Of a stretch of DNA of 24,247 nt, positions 9,794 to 19,617 are shown one piece after another (the stretch's first letter is position 1; each line of letters starts with the position of its first letter). The notes under the pieces are model-generated. The model saw nothing but the letters and a program-made list of their open reading frames with translations, was not told where the DNA came from and made no database searches. The position numbers and the translations under genes were made by a program. Origin of the DNA: Acanthamoeba sp. SK_2022b (Eukaryota > Discosea > Longamoebia > Acanthamoebidae); NCBI GenBank assembly GCA_027943245.1, contig JANDJZ010000671.1, positions 1 through 24,247 on the forward strand, written 5' to 3'.

Positions 9794-10479
9794 CTAGCAG
9801 AAGGTGACCACGAAGGTGCCACCGGTGGGGACAGCGTGGATCTTGGAGGTGTCGTCGGGGAAGTGCATGGCACCTGCACACGAGAGAGATGGACAGTCGA
9901 CGCGAGTCAGCCACGAATCGCGGGACAGAGGGGTGGGCGTTGTTTTTGTACCGCCGCAGCCGCTGTTGTAGCACGAGGGGGAGTAGCCGCCCGAGGGAGC
10001 CTGGATGGACATGCCGATGTCGTAGCCCACGATCACGGAGATGTCGTACCAGTCCTTGCCACCGCTGCCAAAGTCGAACTCGGCCAGCGTCTTGCCGCCC
10101 CAGCCCGACTTGAAGTTTCCGCCTATTGGAACGTTTGTTGGTTAATAAACCTGGCCAAACCTTGCTCACAATAAATAAGTGGTGGGCATACCCCCGCCGT
10201 AGCTGACCTGGCAGCCCTGGCCGCGGCCCAAGTTGCAGGCCACACGAGAGGCTGTGGGCCAAAACAACCCACGCGAAGCAGCAGGTTGGTTAGGCTGTGG
10301 TACAACTTCATAATAACAAGAATTATGATGCGTGGAGAAGGCGTACGCTGGCCGTTGGCGGTCCAGACGGCTTGGACGTCACCGCCGCAGTTGTTGCGGA
10401 GAATGACGCGGGTGGCGAGGGAAGCCTCGACCGCAAGCAGCACGGCGAGAGCCACGATGAAGAGGGAAGTGGTCTTCAT
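9794..10479 (-). CDS. Small secreted thaumatin-like protein, 4 exons
   Basis: Exons on the minus strand: 10479-10347, 10251-10192, 10122-9952, 9873-9794, giving 147 aa and a TAG stop. Residues 1-22 form a clear signal peptide (hydrophobic core LFIVALAVLLAV, likely cut after SLA). The mature chain begins TRVILRNNCGG, like thaumatin/PR-5 N-termini, and later has WYDISVIVGYDIGMSIQAPS, the counterpart of the thaumatin DFYDVSLVDGYNLPM segment. It ends in FPDDTSKIHAVPTGGTFVVTFC, like the C-terminal DD..STFTCP...VVFC. Only six Cys are seen, against 16 in large and about 10 in small plant forms, so this is a minimal version. Related proteins are secreted glucan-binding or antimicrobial proteins; its role here is unknown. 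It is divergent from purF. Confidence 0.85.
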
Positions 10480-10957
10480 GGTTTGGAGCGTGTTTGGTCT
10501 GACACCGACCCAGGCAACCTGATTTTAAAGGGCTAGTGGGCGATAAGCTATTGGTGCACGAATAAAAACCCGTCCTTCTTCCGCCAACCATGTCGCGCAC
10601 AACTACGAAGCAAACGAAGATTCCAGGAGCGAACATGTTGCGCGAGAATCTCTGCTCAACAGAAAATATGAAGAAATGATAATTCAGAATTAATTTCTCT
10701 CTTCTGTGGAATTATTCGTGGCGTGCTGTGCTTTGACGTTTGGCTCTTTTGCTCCGAGAACTCACAACGCCGTTGTGAGCTCCGCACTCCCATCTTCACT
10801 TCCCCACTCCTCTGTTCATCCAACTCCTCCGGAGTCTCCTTTTCGTATGCCACTTCACTGGATCTTAGTGCTCATCTCATCTTGGTGCTGATTCAAGATG
10901 TTCTCTGGTGCTTTTTGGCTTCTGTAGATTGCTTCGTCTGGCAAAGATTTTACAAGC
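10480..10957. promoter_or_regulatory. Divergent promoter region, thaumatin-like gene / purF
   Basis: These 478 bp separate the two start codons. A TTTTAAA stretch near 10523-10529, about 45 nt upstream of the thaumatin-like ATG, is a possible TATA-like element on the minus strand. Nothing comparable is clear for purF. No further exon or RNA is visible. Confidence 0.35.
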
Positions 10958-11520
10958 ATGGACCATGACAAGGACACTCCCTTTGGCCTGGGCTCCGCCG
11001 ACGATGACAAGCCAAAGGAGGAATGCGCAATCTTTGGGTACCATCTTCTCATCTTTTGTTTTAACTTTTTTAAATACATAAATACAATAAAATCATTTCT
11101 ATTAATTAAATTAAATTAAACATTTTTTAAAAATTTATACGCATCAAATAATTTTTATATCCGGTATTGTTGAGATAAATAACATACATTATTTGTGGGA
11201 ATTCGGCCAGTGTGTTCGACCCGAACGGTGAGGTGCAGGCGTCGCGTTTGACCTTCTTCGGTCTCTACACGCTTCAACACCGCGGTACTTGCCCCATTTC
11301 GAGAACACACTCACTCACACGAAGCACACGCCACCCCACACGACTCACCATTCGCGCGCGCATGCTTGGGCCCGGGCATGTGCAGGCCAGGAGGGGTGTG
11401 GTCTGGCCTCGAACGACGGCACGAGCGCCTTCCACGTCCACAAGGGCATGGGCCTCGTCACTCAGGTGCCTCCTCCGCGCTCGTCCCGATGCCATCCTCT
11501 TCTCCATCTTTATTTACATA

Positions 11521-11570
<50 letters not shown>

Positions 11571-12590
11571 GTGTGCGGTCGCGCGCAGGTGTTCAAGGAG
11601 AAGACGATGAAGCAGCTCAAGGGGAGCAGCTGCATCGGACACAACCGCTACTCCACCGTGGGCTCCTCGCAGCTCACCAACGCGCAGCCTTTCGTGATCG
11701 AGACGCTCCACGGCCCGCTGGCCATCGCACACAACGGACAGCTGACGTCGACGCACAACCTGCGCCGCCGGCTGCTGGAGAACGGCGTGGGCATGTTCAC
11801 CTCCTCCGACACCGAGGTCATCGTCCAGGTTCGCCTCGCCCCCCCCCCCCTCCTCCTCCTGCTGTGCTCGAGCACCAATCCCGACGCTCACACTACGCCT
11901 CGTGTCCGGTAATTTCCCGGTATTTCGTGGGCGATTCGCAGATGTTGGCCAAGCGGCCGCCCGGCGAGGACGCCGAGGTGCCCAACTGGGAGGGGCGCAT
12001 CAAGAGCCTCATGGAGTACACCTCCGCCGCCTACTCGCTCGTCATCATGACCAAGGCACGTGTTTGCGTGCGTGTGTGTGTGTGTGTGATGAAGCGTGCC
12101 CATCACTGGTCAGCATGTTATGTTATGACCACTCATCATCGATCCGTGTGTAATGATGGACGCGATTGGGTTGTTTGTTTAATTGTTTGATTGTGGTTGG
12201 TCGTTGGCAGGACGCGCTGTTTGGGGTACGCGATCCCTTTGGCTTCCGCCCTCTCTGCATTGGCGAGATTCCTCCCCAAGTACGACCCTCTGCGTGTCTT
12301 GCCCCTAATTTGCTATTATTAATAACAGCACGTGTACATATCCAATATCTAAACCTATTTAATTGAACGTTGTTGGTTGGTTGGTTTGGGGGGGGGGCGT
12401 GTCGACAGTCGCCGGACAAGAAGCCGGTCTACATTTTGTCCTCCGAGTCGTGTGCGATGCACACCGTCGGCGCCGATTTCGTGCGGGACGTCGCGCCCGG
12501 CGAGATCATCCGCATCGACAAGTCCGGAATCCACTCCTCCATCGGCGCCACGCTGCCGCCCCAGAAAAAGGTGTGTTGTGTGTGCATTGT

Positions 12591-12637
<47 letters not shown>

Positions 12638-12810
12638 GTACGAGTTTGGTGTAACCCCTTCTCTCCAGACTGCGCTGTGCGTGTTCGAGTACGTGTACTT
12701 CTCCCGCCCGGACTCGCTGCTCGACGGCGGCCGGCAGTTGGTGCACAGCGTGAGACAGAACCTGGGCCGACAGCTCGCCCGCGAACACCCCGCTCCCGAC
12801 GCCGACATCG

Positions 12811-12858
<48 letters not shown>

Positions 12859-13173
12859 CACACACACACACACACACACACACCACACACATCACGAAAC
12901 ACACCACACACACCACACACACCACACACATCACGAAACACAACACAACGCAAGAATGAGTCGACACTAATGATTGTCCCCGCATTTTGTTTTTTCTCGT
13001 AATTTAGTGATTGGCGTGCCGGACAGCTCGACGCCGGCGGCCATCGGCTACGCCCTCGAGTCGGGTCTCCCCTTCACAGAGGGACTCACGAAGAACCGAT
13101 ACATCGGGCGGACCTTCATCGCTGTACCTCGCTCGCTCCCCCTTTCGCTCGATGTGTCGTGTGGTTTACTTAC

Positions 13174-13241
<68 letters not shown>

Positions 13242-13986
13242 CCGGACCAAGTGCAGAGGCAGCGCACGATCGGGCTCAAGTTCAATCCGCTGGTGCACAA
13301 CCTGCGCGACAAGAGCGTGGTCATCATCGATGACTCCATCGTGCGAGGCAACACCCTCAACCACCTCATCTCCATGATCCGACAAGCCGGCCCCAAGTAC
13401 GCCCATCACCATCATCACCATCATCATCATCATCATCATCATCTGTGGATGCACACAACATGCAACATGCAGCATGCTGTATCTTTTTCTCACCTCTCCC
13501 CTGTCTTCTCCACAGGGCCATCCACGTGCGCATCTCCTCGCCTCCCGTGCAGCACCCGTGCTTCATGGGCGTCGACATGTCCACCTACGAGGTAATGCCC
13601 TCCCCCCTTCCCGCCCGCGTGGACAAGGGGTGGTGTACTAACGCGTGGCGGGGAGGACAGGAGCTGATCGGGCACAACCACACGGTGGACCAGATCTGCC
13701 AACACATCGGAGCCGACTCCCTGGGCTACCTCTCCATCGAGGGCATGATGCAGGTCGTGCGCGAGGGCGTGGTCGACCAGGACAAGGGTACTGCCTCCTT
13801 CGCCTCTCTCTCTCTCCCTCTCCCCCCCCTCCCCTGTCTCACGACGCACACGCGCGCGTGTCTCGGCTAGACGGGCACTGCAACGCGTGCTTCAGCGGGG
13901 ACTACCCGCTGGAGATCGAGGACCTGGTGCCCATCCGAGCGGCGAGGGAGGAGCGGAAGAGAGAAGAGGCCAAGGCGTCGAATTAA
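10958..13986 (+). CDS. purF (PPAT): Amidophosphoribosyltransferase (glutamine PRPP amidotransferase), 13 exons
   Basis: Makes phosphoribosylamine from PRPP and glutamine, the committed first step of de novo purine synthesis. Exons: 10958-11037, 11211-11284, 11386-11465, 11589-11828, 11942-12055, 12211-12279, 12409-12570, 12669-12810, 13008-13123, 13242-13396, 13516-13591, 13661-13787, 13871-13986. The total is 516 aa, against 517 in human PPAT. The N-terminal nucleophile is Cys23 (KEECAIFG) after a 22-residue propeptide that must be removed. GHNRYSTVG and AHNGQLTS belong to the glutaminase domain. The PRPP loop is [13 protein letters not shown] (385-397). Four cysteines (277, 426, 482, 485) occupy the positions of the 4Fe-4S ligands of the Bacillus/animal type, so a cluster is likely. 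Intron 5 is GC-AG. It converges with the ankyrin gene, with 174 bp between the stop codons. Confidence 0.96.
11522..11570. repeat. (GT)n microsatellite in purF intron 3
   Basis: GT tandem ending about 19 nt before the acceptor at 11588. The splice gives [17 protein letters not shown]. Confidence 0.95.
12056..12210 (+). other. GC-AG intron 5 of purF
   Basis: The donor is AAG|GCACGT and the acceptor TTGGCAG|G. Removal joins YSLVIMTK to [18 protein letters not shown], matching human [26 protein letters not shown]. The donor heptamer is the same as in the two purL GC-AG introns. Confidence 0.85.
12586..12636. repeat. (GT)n microsatellite in purF intron 7
   Basis: GT tandem starting about 15 nt after the donor at 12571. 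It is followed by a normal pyrimidine-rich acceptor (CCCTTCTCTCCAG). Confidence 0.95.
12811..12951. repeat. (CA)n and CACCACA-type repeats in purF intron 8
   Basis: The intron starts GTACACAC and passes at once into CA repeats, then into imperfect ACACCACAC/CACGAAACA tandem units. The repeat therefore begins inside the 5' splice site itself. Confidence 0.9.
13172..13239. repeat. (GT)n microsatellite abutting a purF 3' splice site
   Basis: The GT tandem runs without a break into the acceptor GTGTAG|CCG at 13241. The join gives [17 protein letters not shown], correct for the family, so splicing here works with no pyrimidine tract. Confidence 0.95.
13400..13442. repeat. (CAT/CAC)n in purF intron 10
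   Basis: Trinucleotide tract starting three bases after the donor at 13397, resembling the one in purL intron 25. Confidence 0.9.
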
Positions 13987-14160
13987 ACCGAGGCGAGGAA
14001 CTGCCAAGTTGTTGTGAACACCGGCCCCCTTCTTTTTGTTGATCACGGACTGCTCGCACGCGTGAACCCAAACAACGATTACAAACGTTTGGGAATTGAT
14101 TTCTTGTTTTTTGTTGTCCAAAATGTTTGCTCTATTTTGTATGTACAATAATGTTGTGCG

Positions 14161-15832
14161 CTAGTCGGCCTTGCGTTTGCGCCACTTCTTGTGGATGATG
14201 CGTCCAACGAGGTAGAGGCCGCGGAAGAACGTCACAACGCACACCACCATCGTCGTCGTCAGCACCACTATGATGCACAACGCCGCCCCCAGCTCGTGAT
14301 GCGCTGCGTTGTGTGGGGGGGGGGGCGTGATTCGGGAAATGAGTTGTTGACCGGCGCAACGCTGCGCAGTTGTTTGGGGGGGGGGGCGTGTACCGATGTT
14401 GGGCCACCACACCATGATGTCGTTGTAGGTCCACGATGATGACGTGGACGCGACGGCGGCCGACGTGGCGGCGGCGGCGGCGACGTCGAGCGGGGCCGTG
14501 GCGACGAGGGCGGCGTAGGTGCGCGTGAAGAAGGCGTTGACGAAGCCGGGCGCGAGGAGGCGGCCGAGGAGGAAGTCGTTCATCCACCACCACACGAAGA
14601 GGTAGTAGCCCTTGGCCACGTAGCCGAACAGGACGACGAGCAGCTCGAGCATGAGGATGAACGAGACCACCACCACGAGCGCGATGTCCTTGTCCTTGGT
14701 CAGCACGGTCGAGTTGTAGGTGTGCCCGAACAGGTGGCAGATGAAGATCTCCACGTTCGTCAAAAACCAATTGGGCAACAAATACCTTAAATGTTGCACA
14801 ACAACACCAAAATAAAAGTTGCACATTAATTCAACATTGTTTTAATGGTGCAACACTTAAGGTGTCTGTGGGGGAGGAGGAGGCGTACGATTGGATGTGG
14901 GAGAAGCCCGTGACGAACGGGTAGGCGAGCTTCTTGAGGAGCTCCTTCTGCTGGAGGTGCGGCGCGATCTTCTTCATGAGCGGCCACGCGACCTTGTGCA
15001 CGAAAAAGTCGACGACGGGCCTGGACCGCTCGAGCGCCACCCGGTAGAGGGCCGACAGCAGCGGCAGCACCAGCGAGTCCCACAGGAGCCACGCCTGCCA
15101 CTGCACCAGCTGCAGCACCGGTCGCACCAGCAGCCCCAAACTGCGTCGACAATCGCGGAGTTAGCGCGCGCGCGCGTGTGTGCGTGTGCGGTTTGGGGGG
15201 GGGGTGAGATGACGTGTACCAATCGAGGGTGAGCTGGAAGAGCAATTTGGAGAGGGGCCACAGGAATGCGCCAAAGAGGTGGGCCAGGGGCCACAGGAGG
15301 AAGCGGAGGAGGGAGAAGAGGGAGACGGTGAGGGCGAGGAAGGGCTGGGTGAGGACGACGACGAGCGGGACGAGCTTCTGCTGCAGCACGTGCACGAGCG
15401 GGCCCAGCACCGACGTGGGCACCAGGTAGGACAGCACCGGCAGAATGTTCGAATACCAAAAATTGAACGGGATGATCAACACCACCTGCAACGTTCGCTT
15501 CAGTTGTTCCTGCACGTTGCATTGCAACAACAGCAAACATTGTTGCTTTTAGGAATGTGTCGACACATATTTTTATAAATAAATTGAAAACAACAAATAA
15601 ATAAAATAAATTTTACCTGGAACACTTCGACGAGGAGGCAGAGGAAGATCTGGAGGAAGAGCTGGAGGATCTGGTTGGCGAGGAGGTTCTTGATGGAGAG
15701 CCACGACCGGCGCGCCTTCTCCCGGTACCACAAGCGCGTCCTGGGATCGCTCAGGTCGAGGTAGCTCTTGACGAAATCGCCCTTCTTCTTCCTCACCTTC
15801 TTCCCTGTAAAATAGAAATATATTTATTACAT

Positions 15833-15908
<76 letters not shown>

Positions 15909-16850
15909 TGCGGGAGGGCCAAACCTGTGATGGGCATTCGGCTGTGGACTCCCTCATCGCCCTCGCGCCGCGACGCGGCGGGGAATGGGTCCTTGATCTC
16001 CGGGTCCTGCAAACGCCACGCATGTAAATATGTAATATATAAATAATAAATATGTAATATTTATATATATATATATATATTTAAAAAATAGATATATACG
16101 TTGGTTGATCGACCGACATACGACGCACGCGTATGTGCACGTGTCGAGTGCGTTGTAGAAGGGCGTGTACCTCGAGGTACTGGTGGATGAGGTGTTGGAT
16201 GGAGGGCGAGGCGAGCTGGATGGGCGTCTTGCCAAAGAGATTGCGCGAACACGGGTCGGCACCGAACTCCATGAGCACTCCCACCATCGCCTCCGACTCG
16301 TGCTTGACCGCCCACTAAAAATAATAAATAATAATAATAAATAATAAATAATAAAGAATAAAAGCGTCAGAAAACATGCGACCGTGGTCGTGTAGAAGTG
16401 AGAAACGTAACGTGGAGTGGCGTGTAGCCGCTGTCGTCTGTTAGGTTGGGGTCTGCACGAGATTCGAGTAGCGTCTGTGCCACCTCGAGCCAATTGTTGA
16501 ACGCCGCGTACTGTGTGCACACCATGCACACAACACAGGCGTGAGCATGATGACGATGATGAATGATGATGATGATGATGATGATGCGATGGCTGGCGTA
16601 CGTTGAGGAAGCCCCAGCCGGTCTTGTCGCGCACGTTGAGGTCGCCGCCGTCGGCGACGTACTGCTGCACGCGGGTCACGAGCTCGGGCTCATCGCGGTG
16701 GGTCATGGCGTAGAAGGCCAGGAACAGCTGACGCGGTCTGTCATTCGCAACGGAGGGCGACGAAGAGGACAGGGACGACGATGATGTGGAACGACCTGGC
16801 AGCACAGCCTCTGGTCGTGGGCGTCCGCCATCGTAGGGCGTCACCCTCAT
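14161..16850 (-). CDS. Ankyrin-repeat protein with multi-segment membrane region, family unknown
   Basis: Exons on the minus strand: 16850-16602, 16510-16412, 16314-16171, 16006-15925, 15804-15617, 15509-15220, 15140-14889, 14785-14394, 14303-14161; 612 aa in all. Residues about 45-164 hold three to four ankyrin-type repeats (DGGDLNVRDKTGWGFLNYAA, SRADPNLTDDSGYTPLHWAV, FGADPCSRNLFGKTPIQLA). A basic linker (GKKVRKKKGDF, REKARRSW) follows. From about residue 232 there are many hydrophobic or amphipathic segments, such as LFLQIFLCLLVEVF, ALVVVVSFILMLELLVVLF and CIIVVLTTTMVVCVVTFF. The tail is KKWRKRKAD. There is no DHHC motif (so not an ankyrin palmitoyltransferase) and no ion-channel filter that I can recognise. 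A membrane protein with a cytosolic ankyrin head is the best description. Divergent from ATG101. Confidence 0.82.
15835..15907. repeat. (ACATAT)n hexanucleotide microsatellite in the ankyrin-gene intron 4
   Basis: About a dozen ACATAT units fill most of intron 15924-15805. On the transcribed strand this is a TATATG-type run just before the acceptor TTTTACAG. Confidence 0.95.
16318..16365. repeat. AATA-type repeats in the ankyrin-gene intron 2
   Basis: AATA/AATAATA tandem next to the acceptor of exon 3. On the coding strand it reads as T-rich TATT units leading into TTTTTAG. A (TA)n run near 16062-16080 lies in the next intron. Confidence 0.85.
16552..16586. repeat. (GAT)n in the ankyrin-gene intron 1
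   Basis: GAT trinucleotide repeat (ATC on the coding strand) beginning about 15 nt after the donor at 16601. Confidence 0.9.
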
Positions 16851-17392
16851 CTGCGCAGTAGCCGCTGTTGCTGTTGCTGTTTATCTGTAGTGTAGAGGAA
16901 ACCTATAAATCTCAAGCAGAGAATACTGGCATCTCTATAAACGCGTTAAAACGAAATGAGAGGCATCAAAATCAATTCATTTATTTATTTATGATTATTT
17001 CTTCAAAAGATGTATAGGAAAAGAGGATTTTCATCAAACGAGTGCAGGGCTGTACACGCACCGCAACGCTGCAATGTGGCGTGCAAGCCCAATCAAGAGA
17101 CTAGATGCAGAGGTTGGCTCAGGTGCGCCTGTTGTAGATTAATAATTGAGATATTATAGAGTCGTTTTCTGGCCATGCGTTTCTCGACTTTTTTCTCTCC
17201 ACTTTTTCGGCGACACGTCAGCGCGAGCCCAACACAGAACAACAACAAATTTACAAAGACAAAGAAAGTAGGACCTACTCACCAGAAATTATTTGGAAGA
17301 TACCAAATAATTCATTCATTCATTCACAGCAACATCTCGGCCGCGCGGACATACGAACCGCACGGCTCAAAAAAATCGAACCTATCAAAAGG
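16851..17392. promoter_or_regulatory. Divergent intergenic region, ankyrin-membrane gene / ATG101
   Basis: These 542 bp separate the two start codons. Short TTTA and ATTC tandem runs occur near 16977-16992 and 17308-17325. I find no convincing exon, tRNA or conserved element. A short plus-strand open frame from 17175 has no recognisable protein character. Confidence 0.4.
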
Positions 17393-18104
17393 ATGAACAT
17401 CCAGCAATTTTCCATCAAAGAGCTTGAAGTAGAGGGCAAACATCTTAGCGATATTTTACGCTGTACGTACCTTCCATCAATTTCAATGAGCGCCGACGGC
17501 CAGCTCTCGGACTAGATTTATTTTAAATTGATCAATTTGGCTACGGTGCAGGCATGCTCCACACGGTGCTCTTCAACAGGGCGTTTGGCCTGGTCTATCC
17601 AAAGGAAGAGATCATAGAAACCCTCGACTTTGACTACGTACGTAATTGACCAATTTTACTTCTTTTTTGTTTTATTGATTTATTTTTTTATTACATGATT
17701 TGTTACGAGACATTTACCGTATCCGCGCGCAGGTGAGGTGTGACGACGTGACGGTGCACCAGTACGTGGAGGAACAAATCAAGAACTTCCGCACAGCCCT
17801 GGCCGAGAGGGAGGATCGAAGAGCACAGGTGAACATCACCACACGCGTCTGCATGCTGTGCACGTGCTGATTGGCTCTCCCTCCCATCTCTCTCTCTCTT
17901 TCTCTCCTGCTTGCGCGTGCGCACGCGATCAGTTGGTGCTTTCGTTCTTCGAGACGCGATCGAAGAAGGCGTGGTTCCGCAAGGTCGAAGAGAAGGTGTG
18001 CTTTGAGCAGTGGGTGTTCTTCATCATTCTCAAGGAGGACTCGCAAGACGAAACGCCAGGTACGGCTTCGTGTATGCCTGCTGTTGCGCGCGCGCGTATG
18101 TGTG

Positions 18105-18161
<57 letters not shown>

Positions 18162-18547
18162 CTTCGCTTCCAGTTGGGCGGACACAAAACCGGTGTTGAT
18201 ACTGATCGTGTGTGGGCGTGCAGAGGCGCGGGAGAAGCTCGAGAATGAGCTGAGGGAGCGAATCATGTACATCATCCAGATCGTTAACGAGAAGCAGAAC
18301 CACATCCCGCTCAAGTTCCAGCCCACCGACCTCATCCCCTTCCCCTACGAGGTGCTCATCTTTCCTTTCCTTTCCTTTCCTTTCCTTTCCTGGGCTTTGG
18401 CTTTGGTGGTCTTTGGCCGAAACGAGGGGCCTCACCCTGTCTCGGCGCGTGGTTGCTGTGCAGATCACAATACCGTCGACATCGGAAAACTGGGGCGTGG
18501 ACATGATGTGGAACCTCATCAAGAGTCCCCAGCCCATCCTCACGTGA
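17393..18547 (+). CDS. ATG101: Autophagy-related protein 101, 6 exons
   Basis: HORMA-fold partner of ATG13 in the ULK/Atg1 autophagy-initiation complex. Exons: 17393-17462, 17552-17637, 17733-17828, 17933-18059, 18224-18351, 18464-18547, giving 196 aa (human 218). The start MNIQQFSIKELEVEGKHLSDILRCMLHTVLFNR parallels human [26 protein letters not shown]. Later sections VEEQIKNFRTAL, LSFFETRSKKAWFRKVEEKVCFEQWVFFI and RERIMYIIQIVNEKQNHIP align with DRALRKVVGEFKDALR, LEFYQKKKSRWPF...WEVWTVKV and CEKIINIVEVMNRHEYLP. The C-terminus ends soon after ITIPSTSENWGVDMMWNLIKSPQPILT, like the human DALGTSVTTTMRRLIKDTLAL end. The WF finger is present as Ala-Trp98-Phe99, without the Pro of human Trp-Pro-Phe. 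All introns are GT-AG. Confidence 0.92.
18108..18158. repeat. (GT)n microsatellite in ATG101 intron 4
   Basis: GT tandem in the middle of intron 18060-18223. The splice gives DETPEAREKLENELRERIMYIIQ. Confidence 0.95.
18361..18391. repeat. (TTTCC)n pentanucleotide in ATG101 intron 5
   Basis: Six TTTCC units beginning nine bases after the donor at 18352. The pyrimidine-rich tract is at the 5' end of the intron, not near the acceptor. Confidence 0.9.
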
Positions 18548-18697
18548 CGCTCCTCCCCTCAGCTGGCGGGCCACTCCCCAGTCTCTCTCGTTTGATCTCT
18601 TCCTCCCTCCCTCTCCTTGGGCTGTGTGCACACGCCAAAGGGGTGAGCTATCGCTTGTCCCACGCATACACACAACACACATCACGTCAAGGCTTGT

Positions 18698-18703
18698 AAT
18701 AAA
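18698..18703 (+). terminator. Poly(A) signal of ATG101
   Basis: AATAAA (in TTGTAATAAATGTA) lies 150 nt downstream of the ATG101 stop. It is the first such hexamer after the stop. Confidence 0.55.
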
Positions 18704-18823
18704 TGTACAGAGTCACTCAGGCCTTGGCCCTGCTCGAGATCGTTACGGCAGCGCATCATTTTTTACGTTTTACTTTTTTACTTTTTATTTATATATTTAA
18801 TATAAAATGGCAAAAACGGTTGT

Positions 18824-19520
18824 ATTCTGTTACTGGAAGAAGAAAACGAAGACGACGCCAGTGGATTCCCAAGTTACGTGATAATGAAGGCCGCAAGAAA
18901 GCGCAAGGGAAGCGCAGACGTGCCTAATATCGACTTGCTGGAGGTGCAGTCCTACGCTAAGCGTCCTGCTTACGCCGGTATCCCGCTCCAAGACGACCTG
19001 CATGACTCTTCGCACACGCTGCTGCTGCTCACGTCCTTGCCTGGCCCTCCACTACGTCATATCGTACCCGTCCTTCGCCTTCTCGATCTCGACGGAAAAA
19101 AATGGCGTCTGCACTGACTCGAGTGAACTGCCAAGAATGCAGTCCCACTTGCAGAAGCCGTGCATCGTGCGCGTCGGCTCGGAGATCGACTACGTTCGCT
19201 CCTCACAGAAACCATTTGAAGAAGAACCAGGACCTGCCCCATACCACGGACGCCACGTTCTTTGATGAGCTCGGCCCGCCTCATCGGAGCCAATGGTGAT
19301 GGTGAAGAAGAAGAAGCTACGAAGGCCTCCACCCGCCCTACGACGACTTCTTCACACTGCCCCCTAATCCTCTTTTTCTCTTTGGTTGTTGCAGCTGAAC
19401 CTCGAGCCCCCCTGAGCAGGCCAGCCTCAAGCCGAACATGTGGTTCAATGGTGACCCTCACCCACGCCGTGCACAATACACCGGCTCTGTCTGACTGGCG
19501 AACGTTTAACCACACTTGAT
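18824..19520 (+). pseudogene. Coding-like region with shifting frames, possible decayed gene
   Basis: No single frame stays open, but protein-like stretches appear in succession in different frames: about 18830-19000 (NIDLLEVQSYAKRPAYAG), 19047-19200 (LHYVISYPSFAFSIS), 19320-19362 (SYEGLHPPYDDFFTLPP) and 19420-19488 (ASLKPNMWFNGDPHPRR). A convincing intron 3' end (CTAAT, pyrimidine tract, TTGCAG) ends at 19394. A run of six C at about 19405-19410 is where the last two fragments would fall out of frame by one base. I do not recognise a family. It could be a pseudogene, a real gene with assembly errors in homopolymers, or chance open frames in GC-rich DNA. Confidence 0.3.
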
Positions 19521-19617
19521 GCAACGGTCGGCAGAAAAAAGGCGGGAAAGAGTGTAAGTTGGTTAAAACGAGATCACGATTACAAGGCGTTGATTTTAAC
19601 GTTTAGCTCGGGGAGAG

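Noticed and set aside
14161..16850. Ankyrin-type DHHC palmitoyltransferase identity for the ankyrin-membrane gene
   Set aside because: No DHHC cysteine-rich motif is present; the only similar string (ICHLFGHTY) lacks it.
19057..19524. Minus-strand 155-codon open frame in the ATG101/TIPIN gap
   Set aside because: Arg/Ser-rich with no recognisable motif; the plus strand carries the intron-like signal, so this is probably a shadow.
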